Below, piece by piece: positions 31,685-39,444 of a stretch of 39,475 bases of DNA (position 1 is its first letter; each line of letters starts with the position of its first letter). The position numbers were made by a program, and so were the translations under genes. Source of the DNA: Quinella sp. 1Q7 (lineage in GTDB: Bacteria > Bacillota > Negativicutes > Selenomonadales > Selenomonadaceae); the NCBI GenBank assembly GCA_015206805.1, contig JADEZP010000008.1, positions 1-39,475 of the forward strand. Reading direction: 5' to 3'. The notes under the pieces are model-generated. The model made no database searches. It saw nothing but the letters and a program-made list of their open reading frames with translations, and had not been told where the DNA came from.

Positions 31685-32230
31685 TTACAGCAACTTTTCG
31701 ATGTCGGCGGCGATTGATTTGGGCGTCGTCGTCGGCTCGAAGCGCGCAACAACATTTCCGTCGCGGTCAATCAAAAATTTCGTGAAGTTCCATTTGATGC
31801 CGTCGCCTTCCAGATATTCGGGGAAGTTCGTTTGCAGGGCGTCAAGCAACGGTTTGGCGACTGGGTGATTCATGTCGAAGCCCGCGAATTTTTTTTGCGC
31901 CGTGAGATACTTGAACAGCGGCTGGGCAGTTTCGCCGCGCACGTCGCCTTTCGCGAAGATGGTAAACGTCACGCCGTAATTGAACTTGCAAAATTGCTGA
32001 ACTTCGTCGTTGGAGCCGGGCTCTTGACCCGCGAACTGATTGCAGGGGAAGCCGAGAATTTCCAAGCCGCGATCTTTGTAGGCGTCGTAAAGTTCCTGCA
32101 GTTCCTTGAATTGCGGGGTGAAGCCGCATTTACTGGCGGTATTGACGATAAGCAACACCTTGCCGCGATAATCGGCAAGCGATTTGTCCGCGCCGCCCTT
32201 AGTTTTAGCCGTGAAGTCGTAAACGCTCAT
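31685..32230 (-). CDS. Glutathione peroxidase-family thiol peroxidase
   Basis: A 181-residue peroxidase reducing hydroperoxides. The peroxidatic Cys35 (a Cys rather than Sec form) is in [12 protein letters not shown]. The Gln of [14 protein letters not shown] and the Trp/Asn of [14 protein letters not shown] complete the tetrad. CPCNQF-type sequence also supplies a possible resolving Cys. Such bacterial enzymes usually take electrons from thioredoxin or glutaredoxin-like proteins, which fits the two glutaredoxin genes directly upstream. ATG 32230 after AGGAGGA, 12 bases past the second glutaredoxin stop. Confidence 0.95.
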   Translation of the reverse strand: MSVYDFTAKTKGGADKSLADYRGKVLLIVNTASKCGFTPQFKELQELYDAYKDRGLEILGFPCNQFAGQEPGSNDEVQQFCKFNYGVTFTIFAKGDVRGETAQPLFKYLTAQKKFAGFDMNHPVAKPLLDALQTNFPEYLEGDGIKWNFTKFLIDRDGNVVARFEPTTTPKSIAADIEKLL

Positions 32231-32242
32231 TGAAAGTCCTCC

Positions 32243-32476
32243 TCAAGCCGTGGCAAGCAGTTCGTCGATTTTGCGCTTGTCGAAGCCGAGCACGTAGTTG
32301 ACGCCGTCGATTGTCGTAACGGGAACGGTCAAGTCGCCCGAAATTTTCAAGCACTCGTTGCGCGCCGATTCGCTCTCCTCAATGTCGCAGGTCTGATATT
32401 CGACGCCGCGTGCCTGCAAATATTTTTTGACCTTGTCGCACCACGGGCAACCCTCGAACGAATAAACTTTAACCAT
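32243..32476 (-). CDS. Glutaredoxin-family protein (second copy)
   Basis: A 77-residue glutaredoxin (NrdH-size): MVKVYSFEGCPWCDKVKKYL with the CPWC redox pair at residues 10-13. The cis-Pro stretch TVPVTTIDG and the GFDKRKIDELL helix follow. It has a disulfide-exchange role and is probably the electron donor to the peroxidase behind it. About half its residues match the neighbouring glutaredoxin, so the pair arose by tandem duplication. TAAGGAGG overlaps the stop of a duplicated tail of the upstream gene. Confidence 0.93.
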   Translation of the reverse strand: MVKVYSFEGCPWCDKVKKYLQARGVEYQTCDIEESESARNECLKISGDLTVPVTTIDGVNYVLGFDKRKIDELLATA

Positions 32477-32490
32477 AAAAAAATTCCTCC

Positions 32491-32669
32491 TTACAAACAC
32501 AACAGCTCGTCCAACGCCGCTTTGTCGAAGTCGATAACGTAATGTTCGTTGTCAATCGTCGTAACGGGCGGCACGGACGGCGATACGTCCTTACAAACAC
32601 AACAGCTCGTCCAACGCCGCTTTGTCGAAGTCGATAACGTAATGTTCGTTGTCAATCGTCGTAACGGGC
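32491..32669 (-). repeat. Duplicated 3' end of the first glutaredoxin gene
   Basis: Bases 32491-32569 repeat 32591-32669 exactly (79 bases, offset 100). The repeated segment encodes the last 25 codons (VTTIDNEHYVIDFDKAALDE onward) and the stop. The downstream copy has no start of its own but carries the TAAGGAGG used by the second glutaredoxin gene. An exact match suggests a recent event. Confidence 0.9.
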
Positions 32670-32824
32670 ACCGCCCAATCCATGCCCGTGAGCTTTTTGC
32701 AAGCGGCGCGGGCGGCAGGGTCAACCTCAATGTCAAGCTCCTCGAACTCGACATCTTTGGACTTAAGATATTTTTTGACTTTGGCGCACCACGGACAGCT
32801 TTGGATTGTGTAGACTTTGACCAT
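32591..32824 (-). CDS. Glutaredoxin-family protein (first copy)
   Basis: A 77-residue glutaredoxin: MVKVYTIQSCPWCAKVKKYL with CPWC at residues 10-13, the cis-Pro motif AVPVTTIDN and an end of AALDELLCL. ATG 32824 with GGGAGG upstream; the two longer track ORFs extend into lysR or the duplicated tail. It follows lysR by 26 bases, suggesting one lysR-grx-grx-gpx transcript for thiol redox or peroxide stress. Confidence 0.93.
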   Translation of the reverse strand: MVKVYTIQSCPWCAKVKKYLKSKDVEFEELDIEVDPAARAACKKLTGMDWAVPVTTIDNEHYVIDFDKAALDELLCL

Positions 32825-32850
32825 AAGAAAATTCCTCCCATAAAAAATTT

Positions 32851-33756
32851 TCACGGCGTGAACTTTTGGGGCATGAACATCCGCTTGAACAGGTCGATGA
32901 AATTTTTCGCGGCGGTCGACAGTCGCAAATTCCTGCGCCACGCAACAACGGTATGTGTCGTCATTTCCGGGTCGACAATTCGCTTATAGACAAGGTCGCC
33001 GTCCGTAAGCAGCCGCTTGCTCGACACGGGTATCATTGCCGCGCCCAAGTTCATTTTGACCATAAGCAAATCTTGAACGACGCTGTCCGACACGCAGATA
33101 ATTTTCGGGTCGAAGCCGAGATTTTCGCAGGCGGCAATGAAATTCGACTTCCACCGCAGCGGAATAATCAGCGATTGCCCGCGCAGTTCTTCCAGCCGAA
33201 TTGTTTCGGGATTCGCGCCGCAGACGTTCTTTGCGTTCATGACCATGACGAGCGGCTCATTGGGCAGGACGAGCAGTTCGTAAGCGAGATTGTCGACTTG
33301 CGTCCGCGTGATTGCGATTTCAATCAGGCGGCTGTCGAGCAACTCCAAAATTCGCGCGCCTTCCGATTCCCAAATTTCAAACGTCACGTCGGGATACATC
33401 TTGCGGAATTCGCTGATAAGGTCGGGCAGAATCATTGCGCCGCTGGTCGTGATTGTGCCGATTCGAATTGAACCCTTAGTGCCCGAGCCGATTTCGGATA
33501 TTTCGCGAACTGCACCGTCCACCATGCCCAAAATGCTTTCGACGCGGCTGTAAAGGACTTGACCCGCCTCCGTGAGCCGAATTCGACGCGAGCCGCGCTC
33601 AAAAAGTTTCGCGTTCAAATTTTCCTCAAGATGTTTCATTTGCCGACTAAGTGCCGGTTGCGCGATGCCGAGCCGTTGCGCCGCGTGACTGATGTTGCCC
33701 TCCTCGACAATGGCAAAAAACGCGCGCATGTCTTTAATGCCGATAGTTTGTGTCAT
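32851..33756 (-). CDS. LysR-family transcriptional regulator
   Basis: A 301-residue LysR regulator. The winged-helix DNA-binding domain is at residues 1-65 (MRAFFAIVEEGNISHAAQRL, GIAQPALSRQMKHLEENLNA). The effector-binding domain starts near residue 93 (GSIRIGTITTSGAMILPDLI). It has Cys residues in the effector domain (VCGANPE, ACENLGFDPKIICVSD), but I cannot equate them with the OxyR pair. It is cotranscribed with two glutaredoxins and a peroxidase, so it probably senses redox state or controls that unit. ATG 33756. Confidence 0.93.
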   Translation of the reverse strand: MTQTIGIKDMRAFFAIVEEGNISHAAQRLGIAQPALSRQMKHLEENLNAKLFERGSRRIRLTEAGQVLYSRVESILGMVDGAVREISEIGSGTKGSIRIGTITTSGAMILPDLISEFRKMYPDVTFEIWESEGARILELLDSRLIEIAITRTQVDNLAYELLVLPNEPLVMVMNAKNVCGANPETIRLEELRGQSLIIPLRWKSNFIAACENLGFDPKIICVSDSVVQDLLMVKMNLGAAMIPVSSKRLLTDGDLVYKRIVDPEMTTHTVVAWRRNLRLSTAAKNFIDLFKRMFMPQKFTP

Positions 33757-33813
33757 TTCGTTAAGTTCCTCTCCATAAGTTTTTGTACTGCCGGCAAATC
33801 AAAAGTTGCGACA

Positions 33814-33821
33814 ATTATAAC
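33814..33821 (-). promoter_or_regulatory. Promoter of the lysR-glutaredoxin-peroxidase unit
   Basis: On the minus strand TGTTATAAT-type sequence: TATAAT (33814-33819) with a TG extension, about 58 bases upstream of lysR; no good -35. Confidence 0.5.
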
Positions 33822-33921
33822 ACAAGGCGACACTTTACGATATACTTGCGCGACAAATTTGCACGGCGGGCGCAGGATAAAAAACTTCGCGGTCGAAATT
33901 TGCGGCGGGAGGCGATTTGAC

Positions 33922-34578
33922 ATGCTGAAAAAATTTTTTGCGGCGACGTTCGTACTGCTGATGATGTCGGCGAATTGTTTTGCGATGAATTTTTCGCAAC
34001 CCGTCAATATCGGCGCGGTGTCGACGGCGGGCAACGAAGACGCTGTTACAATCAACGGCGCGACGAAAATTGACGCGACGACCAATGCTCGCGGCAACTA
34101 CGTCACGGGCACTGCGACCTTCGGCGGGCTGTATCTGCACTTCGACGGCGCGGCACTTGCCGAAAAACTTCGCGGCGCGACAGAATCAACCGACTTTGCG
34201 GCGATTTACGATTCGGTCAGTTTCTTCGGCGGCAACGACGTTAAAAATTCCGTGCCGTATTACGTCTTTGAGGGCTCGACGGGGATTTTCCGCATTGACA
34301 ACGACGCGGGGCTTGAGCTGTACTTGCTTACGACGGAGACGGGCGGCGGCGGCTCAATGTCGGTTATCGGCTTGCGCGGCGGCAAATGGGTCAAATACTT
34401 CACGACGAGCGACGCACGCAAAACTTACGGCATCGACTACAATTTTCATCTGACGAACTTGTACACGGCGGGCGACGAAATTATTTTCACGTATCAGCTT
34501 GAGCAGGCGGACACTTACCGCGAACTGCATTATCGTTGGGATTCGGCGGCGCAGTGGTTCAGCGTGGCGGCAATGTGA
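33922..34578 (+). CDS. Secreted hypothetical protein
   Basis: I do not recognise a family. The product is 218 residues with a clear signal peptide (MLKKFFAATFVLLMMSANCF, cleavage after CFA) and no membrane anchor after it. The mature part is beta-rich and Gly/Thr/Asp-rich: GNYVTGTATFGGLYLHFDGA, SVIGLRGGKWVKYF and ELHYRWDSAAQWFSV. One Cys lies in the signal, and there is no lipobox. ATG 33922 with GGGAGG upstream; the track's N-terminal 120 residues read back through the lysR promoter and gene. It is a single gene between lysR (divergent) and the infC promoter. It could be a surface or periplasmic protein. Confidence 0.75.
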   Translation: MLKKFFAATFVLLMMSANCFAMNFSQPVNIGAVSTAGNEDAVTINGATKIDATTNARGNYVTGTATFGGLYLHFDGAALAEKLRGATESTDFAAIYDSVSFFGGNDVKNSVPYYVFEGSTGIFRIDNDAGLELYLLTTETGGGGSMSVIGLRGGKWVKYFTTSDARKTYGIDYNFHLTNLYTAGDEIIFTYQLEQADTYRELHYRWDSAAQWFSVAAM

Positions 34579-34674
34579 CGTCGCGTCCGAACGGGTGTTC
34601 TATTCAATGTTGCGACGACCGTAAGCCGCGGTGTTCCCGACGTTACAACGACTTCAGCGCGTGCGAATTCTGCG

Positions 34675-34703
34675 TTGACAACGAAAAATCGCTGTGATAA
34701 ACT
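34675..34703 (+). promoter_or_regulatory. infC-rpmI-rplT promoter
   Basis: A perfect TTGACA (34675-34680), a 17-base spacer and TAAACT (34698-34703). Confidence 0.75.
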
Positions 34704-34844
34704 TTGCGGCGTTAAGCAGGAGCCGACGCTTCTCACCCGCCGACCTTGATTGTGTTGGCGCGGTTGCAAAATTTTCTGACGAGAATCGCGGCGGCTTAAT
34801 GTCGCCTTTAATTTTTTTCGACGCGCCGCAGGAGGTGTATTTCG
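34704..34844 (+). promoter_or_regulatory. Untranslated leader of infC, possible ribosomal-protein L20 leader
   Basis: About 130 transcribed bases precede infC with no ORF. They can pair locally (AAGC...GCTT around 34715-34732; ATTTTC-tgac-GAGAAT near 34774-34789 within flanking CGCGG/GCGG). In other Bacillota the L20 protein represses this operon through such a leader. I can see a leader of the right place and size but cannot prove the L20-binding fold. Confidence 0.4.
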
Positions 34845-35441
34845 ATTAGTAGAGACAGTTTGAGAATCAACGATGAGATTCGTATTCGCGAGGTGCGTGT
34901 TACCGACGCGAACGGCGAACAGCTCGGCGTCATGCTCACGCGCGACGCGCTCCGACTTGCCGAGGAAAAGCACCTTGATTTGGTCGAGGTCGCGCCAAAA
35001 GCTCGCCCGCCCGTTTGCCGAATCATGGACTTCGGCAAATATCGTTACGAACAGCAGAAGCGCGAAAAAGAGGTCCGCAAGAAGCAGAAGATCATCACGA
35101 TTAAGGAAGTCAAGCTCCGCCCCAACATTGAACAGCACGACTTTGAAGTCAAACTCAAAAACGCGCAACGTTTCATCGAAGAGGGCAACAAAGTCAAAGT
35201 TACCATTATGTTTCGCGGACGTGAACTGTCGCATCCGGAATTGGGCGGCGAGGTTTTGACCAAGCTTGCCGAGGCACTCAAAGATGTCGTGGCTGTCGAG
35301 CGTGCCGCCAAACTTGAGGGCAAGAATATGACTATGATTCTCTCTCCTAAGGCACAAAAGGCGCAAAAGACTAAGAAAACCACATCGACAAAAGGAGGGG
35401 ACACAAGTGCCCAAAATCAAGACGCACCGCGCAGCAGCTAA
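34845..35441 (+). CDS. infC: Translation initiation factor IF-3 (AUU start codon)
   Basis: IF-3 proofreads initiator tRNA and start-codon choice. I place the start at ATT 34845, seven bases after AGGAGGTG, giving [19 protein letters not shown] (first residue read as Met). The track's TTG at 34860 drops the conserved N-terminus and has no ribosome binding site. An AUU start is the classic infC signature: IF-3 discriminates against it, so the protein limits its own synthesis. [26 protein letters not shown] and the C-terminal [16 protein letters not shown] are standard. The C-terminus has a ~25-residue Lys/Thr/Gln-rich extension that overlaps rpmI by 35 bases. 198 residues in all. Confidence 0.95.
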   Translation: MSRDSLRINDEIRIREVRVTDANGEQLGVMLTRDALRLAEEKHLDLVEVAPKARPPVCRIMDFGKYRYEQQKREKEVRKKQKIITIKEVKLRPNIEQHDFEVKLKNAQRFIEEGNKVKVTIMFRGRELSHPELGGEVLTKLAEALKDVVAVERAAKLEGKNMTMILSPKAQKAQKTKKTTSTKGGDTSAQNQDAPRSS

Positions 35442-35604
35442 ACGTTTCCATGTGACGGGCAGCGGCGAATTCAAACGCAACAAAGCTTACAAGAGCCACA
35501 TCTTGGAAAAGAAGACCCGCAAACGCAAGAGAAATCTCCGCAAGGCGACGCTTGCTTCGGCGGCAGACCGCGCACGCGTGAAGAGAATGCTTCCTTACGC
35601 TTAA
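35407..35604 (+). CDS. rpmI: 50S ribosomal protein L35
   Basis: 65 residues, [20 protein letters not shown] with the basic [14 protein letters not shown] stretch. GTG start at 35407 after AAAGGAGGGG. Both lie inside the 3' end of infC, so the gene overlaps infC by 35 bases in another frame and its translation may be tied to infC. Confidence 0.97.
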   Translation: MPKIKTHRAAAKRFHVTGSGEFKRNKAYKSHILEKKTRKRKRNLRKATLASAADRARVKRMLPYA

Positions 35605-35628
35605 TTCAATCGAACGGAGGAGATTATC

Positions 35629-35982
35629 TTGCCCAGAGTAAAAACCGGCGTCACTGCTCACAGACGCCATAAAAAAATTCTCAAGCTCGCCAAAGGTTAT
35701 CGCGGCGCGCGGAGTAAACAGTTCAAAAAAGCCAACGAATCAATCATGAAAGCCGGGCAGTACGCCCACCGTGACCGTCGCGTCAAAAAGCGCGAATTCC
35801 GCAAGCTGTGGATCGCCCGTATCAATGCGGCGGCGCGTATCAACGGCATTTCCTACAGCAAACTTATCTGCGGGCTCACCAAGGCGGGTGTCGCCGTCGA
35901 CCGCAAAATGATGGCTGAACTTGCCGTCAACGACGCGGCGGCCTTCGCAAAGCTCGTCGACGTTGCCAAGGAAAATATCTGA
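35629..35982 (+). CDS. rplT: 50S ribosomal protein L20
   Basis: 117 residues, [20 protein letters not shown] followed by [16 protein letters not shown] and [23 protein letters not shown] start with CGGAGGAG upstream. L20 is an early assembly protein of the 50S subunit and in Bacillota the autogenous repressor of this operon. The last ~20 codons and the terminator are duplicated 175 bases downstream. Confidence 0.97.
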   Translation: MPRVKTGVTAHRRHKKILKLAKGYRGARSKQFKKANESIMKAGQYAHRDRRVKKREFRKLWIARINAAARINGISYSKLICGLTKAGVAVDRKMMAELAVNDAAAFAKLVDVAKENI

Positions 35983-36001
35983 CACATCACGCACAAAAAT
36001 C

Positions 36002-36034
36002 AAGGCGTCCGAAAATTTATCGGGCGTCTTTTGC
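36002..36034 (+). terminator. rplT terminator, first copy
   Basis: AAGGCGTCCGA pairs with TCGGGCGTCTT (eleven pairs, two G-U), then TT. It is repeated identically at 36177-36209. Confidence 0.75.
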
Positions 36035-36176
36035 GTTGCGGAAATTCATCCTGCACGGGGGGATACGGAATCTTGCACGATTGTGACAATATATTTTGCC
36101 GTCAACGACGCGGCGGCTTTCGCAAAGCTCGTCGACGTTGCCAAGGAAAATATCTGACACATCACGCACAAAAATC

Positions 36177-36209
36177 AAGGCGTCCGAAAATTTATCGGGC
36201 GTCTTTTGC
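36177..36209 (+). terminator. rplT terminator, second copy
   Basis: The same stem as at 36002, 175 bases further on, within the duplicated tail. Confidence 0.75.
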
Positions 36210-36322
36210 GTTGCGGTTGAAAAAATTTTTGCTCGCAATGTTTGCATTATCGGCGCGAAATGTCGGGCTTGAGTTGATGCGTCGTCTGGAACGTCGACAT
36301 TCGCGCAGAGTCAGATAACAAA

Positions 36323-36357
36323 AAATCTCCGCAAGAATTTTTCCTGCGGGGATTTTT
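36323..36357. terminator. Bidirectional terminator between rplT and rarA
   Basis: AAATCTCCGCA (36323-36333) pairs with TGCGGGGATTT (36345-36355), one G-U, with A-rich and T-rich flanks. It is a third terminator for the ribosomal operon and the end of rarA. Confidence 0.8.
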
Positions 36358-37616
36358 TATTCGCGCCACAAAGTTTCAAGCCGCCGCTTAATCGCCGCCT
36401 CCGCGCCTTGAGTGGTCGGCTCGTAATAGTGCGCGTCGGACTTTGTCGCGGGCAGATATTGTTGGCGGACAAAGTGTCCGTCGAAGTCGTGCGGATATTT
36501 GTAGCCGACGCCGTGCCCGAAAGCCTTCGCGCCCTTGTAGTGGGTGTCGCGCAGATGTTTCGGAACTTCGTCGGCGGAAGACTTCACGTCGGCAAGTGCG
36601 CGGTCAATCGCTAAGTAAGCCGCGTTGGACTTCGGCGCGCCCGCAATGTACGTGACTGCCTGCGCCAAAATTATCCGCGCCTCCGGCAAGCCGACAAATT
36701 GAGCCGCTTGAGCCGCCGCGTTCGCCAAAATCAACGCCTGCGGGTCGGCATTGCCAACGTCCTCCGCCGCACAAATGACGATTCTCCGCGCAATGAATTT
36801 CAAATCTTCGCCGCCGTCAATCATCCGCGCCAAATAAAAAATCGCCGCGTCCGCGTCCGAGCCGCGCATACTCTTTATGAACGCGCTGGCAATGTCGTAA
36901 TGCGTATCGCCGAGTTTGTCGTAGCGACGGATTTTTTCGCCGAGCAGGTCGCGCAGGGTGTCGACGGAAATTTTTTCGGTGAACGCCGCCTGCTCCAACA
37001 AGTTCAAAGCCATACGCGCATCGCCGTCGGCAAAGTCGGCAATGATGTCGAGCGCACGATCTTCCGCAGAAAATCCTTCCGTGTCGACGGCGCGGCGAAG
37101 GATTTTTTTTATGTCGTCGACCGTGAGTTTCGACAAGCGGACGATTTTCACGCGGCTCAAAAGTGCGGCGTTGACCTCAAAGAACGGATTTTCAGTCGTC
37201 GCGCCGATTAGGATTAGCCGCCCGTCCTCCACATACGGCAACAAAAAATCTTGCTGCCCTTTGTTGAAGCGGTGAATTTCGTCGATAAAAAGTATCGTGC
37301 GCCGCCGATAAAATTTCAGTTGGTCTTGAGCCGCCTTGACGATGTTGCGCAGGTCGCCGATTCCCGACAGTGCCGCGTTGATTTTGACGAATTCGCTTGC
37401 CGTCGTGTTTGCGATAATTTTTGCGAGCGTCGTCTTACCGGTGCCGGGCGGTCCGAAAAAAATCAGCGACGGAGTCTGACCTTGAGCGATCATTTTGCCG
37501 AGTGCTCCGCGTAAAATTTCCGTTTGCCCCGCGAAGTCCCGCAAAGTTTTCGGGCGCATTCGTTCGGCAAGCGGTTGATATTTCGTGTCTTCATTGACAC
37601 TGCTGAACAAATCCAT
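36357..37616 (-). CDS. rarA: Replication-associated recombination protein RarA (MgsA)
   Basis: An AAA+ ATPase related to clamp loaders that acts at stalled replication forks. 419 residues: PLAERMRPKTLRDFAGQTEI, Walker A FFGPPGTGKTT, Walker B ILFIDEIHRFNKGQQD, sensor GATTENPFFEVNAALLSR, and the C-terminal tetramerisation region with DTHYKGAKAFGHGVGYKYPH. ATG 37616 with AGGAG six bases upstream; the ribosome binding site overlaps the stop codon of the AIPR gene, so the two are coupled. Pairing with a defence gene is unusual for rarA. Confidence 0.95.
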   Translation of the reverse strand: MDLFSSVNEDTKYQPLAERMRPKTLRDFAGQTEILRGALGKMIAQGQTPSLIFFGPPGTGKTTLAKIIANTTASEFVKINAALSGIGDLRNIVKAAQDQLKFYRRRTILFIDEIHRFNKGQQDFLLPYVEDGRLILIGATTENPFFEVNAALLSRVKIVRLSKLTVDDIKKILRRAVDTEGFSAEDRALDIIADFADGDARMALNLLEQAAFTEKISVDTLRDLLGEKIRRYDKLGDTHYDIASAFIKSMRGSDADAAIFYLARMIDGGEDLKFIARRIVICAAEDVGNADPQALILANAAAQAAQFVGLPEARIILAQAVTYIAGAPKSNAAYLAIDRALADVKSSADEVPKHLRDTHYKGAKAFGHGVGYKYPHDFDGHFVRQQYLPATKSDAHYYEPTTQGAEAAIKRRLETLWRE

Positions 37617-37625
37617 AAGCAACTC

Positions 37626-39434
37626 CTAAACGTCGGCGAAAATTTTACGAATTTCAGCGCGGAGCGGTGACCAGCGTTTTTGCAAAATGAGATAATAGTT
37701 TTCGTCATTCTTCAAAAAATTTGCCGCCGTCAAACTTTTATTCTGTTCGCATTTAAACGAGTAAACGGTTATTCCATCCTCGACAATCGCCGCAAAGAGT
37801 TTATCCAATATCGCGTCGTAAGCGTCCGTGTAAAGTTTTATCGGCAACAGAAATTTCATGTCGCCGAGGTTGCGGAGAATGTCGTAAACGTCGGAAGATG
37901 TCGGCGACGTTGTCAGTGCCGTAACGTTTTTGTCGGTGATGTTGCCTTGATGATACCTTGCCGCCAAAGCCGTGAATGCAATACAAATCGTCCGCGCAAT
38001 GTGTGCAAAAGTTGTTCGGACGGTTGCGTCGGGCAAATCTTTGTTGTCGAGGTCGAATTTCTTCAAAAACTTTTTCGTAAAGTAGTCGTCGACGTAAAGC
38101 AACTCCTTGCATATGGCGGCGACCTGCGCTTGCTTGCCGTTGAAAATCGGCTCATAATATTCGGGCGAATAAACCGACGAAGGCTTTGAGCGACTTTTGC
38201 ACGGCATTTGAAATATCGCCGCCAGACACAGCTTCCCGACCTCAAGCAACTTGGTATGCAAATACGAATCGTCAAATCGACTTTCAATCTTTTCGCCGCG
38301 TTTGGTCTGATAAAACACGCCGACATCACGCATTGCTTGAGCGAAACTGCGTTGTTCGGGAGCGTTGGCTTTCAAATCGGCGGGCTGAATGGGTTTTTGA
38401 GAATTGGCGGCTTGAGCAATCGACAGGCTGAAGGCGGCTTTTTCGTATTCGGTTGTGCCGGAAGTCTTTATGATTTTGCATGACAGCGAAAAATCATGCG
38501 CGGCGAGAAGGTTTTTGCTTTTGGAAAGCACGTAAGTCGTTTGCCAGCCGTTTACAATTGAAAAATTGCGCAGGTGCACAATCGTCCCGTCAATTCGGAA
38601 ATCGTCGCAGATTATCGTGATGCCGTTATTTTTCAGCCAAAATGATTCGGGCGTATTTTTGATGGTCTCGCGAATTTCCTTGTCGATTTTGCCGCCGCTG
38701 ATGTGATAGCGCAGATTAAGTGCCAATAAATTTGTGCCGTGCGTCGCGTACAGTTCCTTGATTGAAAAGGCGGACGCGTTGACAATGACGGCGTCGTCGC
38801 CGTAGCGCAGGAAATTGCCCTTCCGATCAATGGCAAGCTTGCCGCTCTCGACGGTCGGACGTCGGTCTTCGGATTCTTTGATGTCTTTCGCCACGTCGTC
38901 GACAAACATCAACGACAATTCAATCGCATCAAATATCGTGAATTGCTCGCGAAATTTTTTCTCAATGTCAACCGCGTTGATACTTTTTTTTCGCGGTGCA
39001 GCGGTATAGAATACGAAACGAACTTTGGAGTCTTCGCCGCGCTCGGCATTCAGCGTGAGGAAACGTTTTTGCACGCGCTCATTCACGCGTTCGTAATGTC
39101 CCGCCAACATATCGTTATAAAAGTCCGCCATCTTGCGCACGGCGTTGAGCACTTGCTCGGCGGAAATGGTTTTGTAAAATTTCGACTGCCCGATAACAAG
39201 GTCGCAAGTTTCAGAATTCGGGTCGCTCAACAAAATATCCGCGCCGCCGTCGTTGGAGCCGTCAACAATCATTTCGGCGAAGTCGTCTTCATTCAAAATC
39301 AGCGCGGGATTTTTGTAAAAATGCGCCTTGACGCAAAGCACCGAGAAAACATAATCGTCCGTGCGTTCGCGAAGTGACGGGTATTGCGTCTTAAGCGCGT
39401 GTATCTTGTCCGTGATGTAACTGTAAGTGTCCAT
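37626..39434 (-). CDS. AIPR-family (abortive infection phage resistance) protein
   Basis: A 602-residue protein. The centre carries the AIPR signature: LLALNLRYHISGGKIDKEIR, TPESFWLKNNGITIICDD and LRNFSIVNGWQTTYVLSKSK. The N-terminal ~130 residues look like a restriction-nuclease fold (DGSNDGGADILLSD followed by DLVIGQSKF, a possible D...QxK active site). The C-terminal third is helical and unrecognised. AIPR proteins are linked to abortive infection against phage and are often near restriction-modification genes. ATG 39434 with AAGGGGA upstream. It is followed nine bases later by rarA. Base composition looks like its neighbours, so recent transfer is not obvious. Confidence 0.82.
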   Translation of the reverse strand: MDTYSYITDKIHALKTQYPSLRERTDDYVFSVLCVKAHFYKNPALILNEDDFAEMIVDGSNDGGADILLSDPNSETCDLVIGQSKFYKTISAEQVLNAVRKMADFYNDMLAGHYERVNERVQKRFLTLNAERGEDSKVRFVFYTAAPRKKSINAVDIEKKFREQFTIFDAIELSLMFVDDVAKDIKESEDRRPTVESGKLAIDRKGNFLRYGDDAVIVNASAFSIKELYATHGTNLLALNLRYHISGGKIDKEIRETIKNTPESFWLKNNGITIICDDFRIDGTIVHLRNFSIVNGWQTTYVLSKSKNLLAAHDFSLSCKIIKTSGTTEYEKAAFSLSIAQAANSQKPIQPADLKANAPEQRSFAQAMRDVGVFYQTKRGEKIESRFDDSYLHTKLLEVGKLCLAAIFQMPCKSRSKPSSVYSPEYYEPIFNGKQAQVAAICKELLYVDDYFTKKFLKKFDLDNKDLPDATVRTTFAHIARTICIAFTALAARYHQGNITDKNVTALTTSPTSSDVYDILRNLGDMKFLLPIKLYTDAYDAILDKLFAAIVEDGITVYSFKCEQNKSLTAANFLKNDENYYLILQKRWSPLRAEIRKIFADV

Positions 39435-39444
39435 TTGAATCCCC

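Larger units (their letters stand above)
35921..36216 (+). repeat. Duplicated 3' end and terminator of rplT
   Basis: Bases 35921-36041 (last 20 codons, stop, terminator) recur at 36096-36216, with a single C/T difference, separated by 54 bases of unrelated sequence. The second copy still reads [20 protein letters not shown] and stop, but has no start of its own. This accounts for most of the 370-base gap before rarA. Confidence 0.92.

Noticed and set aside
32491-32841. Fused or frameshifted glutaredoxin ORF (116 codons)
   Set aside because: It joins the glutaredoxin's wrong frame to the duplicated tail. The true gene is 32591-32824 with its own ribosome binding site.
35921-36157. 78-codon ORF ending in [18 protein letters not shown] as a second L20-like gene
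   Set aside because: It begins in another frame inside rplT without a ribosome binding site. Only the duplicated tail is homologous.
37626-39434. Toxin-antitoxin pair with rarA as antitoxin
   Set aside because: RarA is a full-length conserved fork ATPase; nothing in the sequence supports an antitoxin role.
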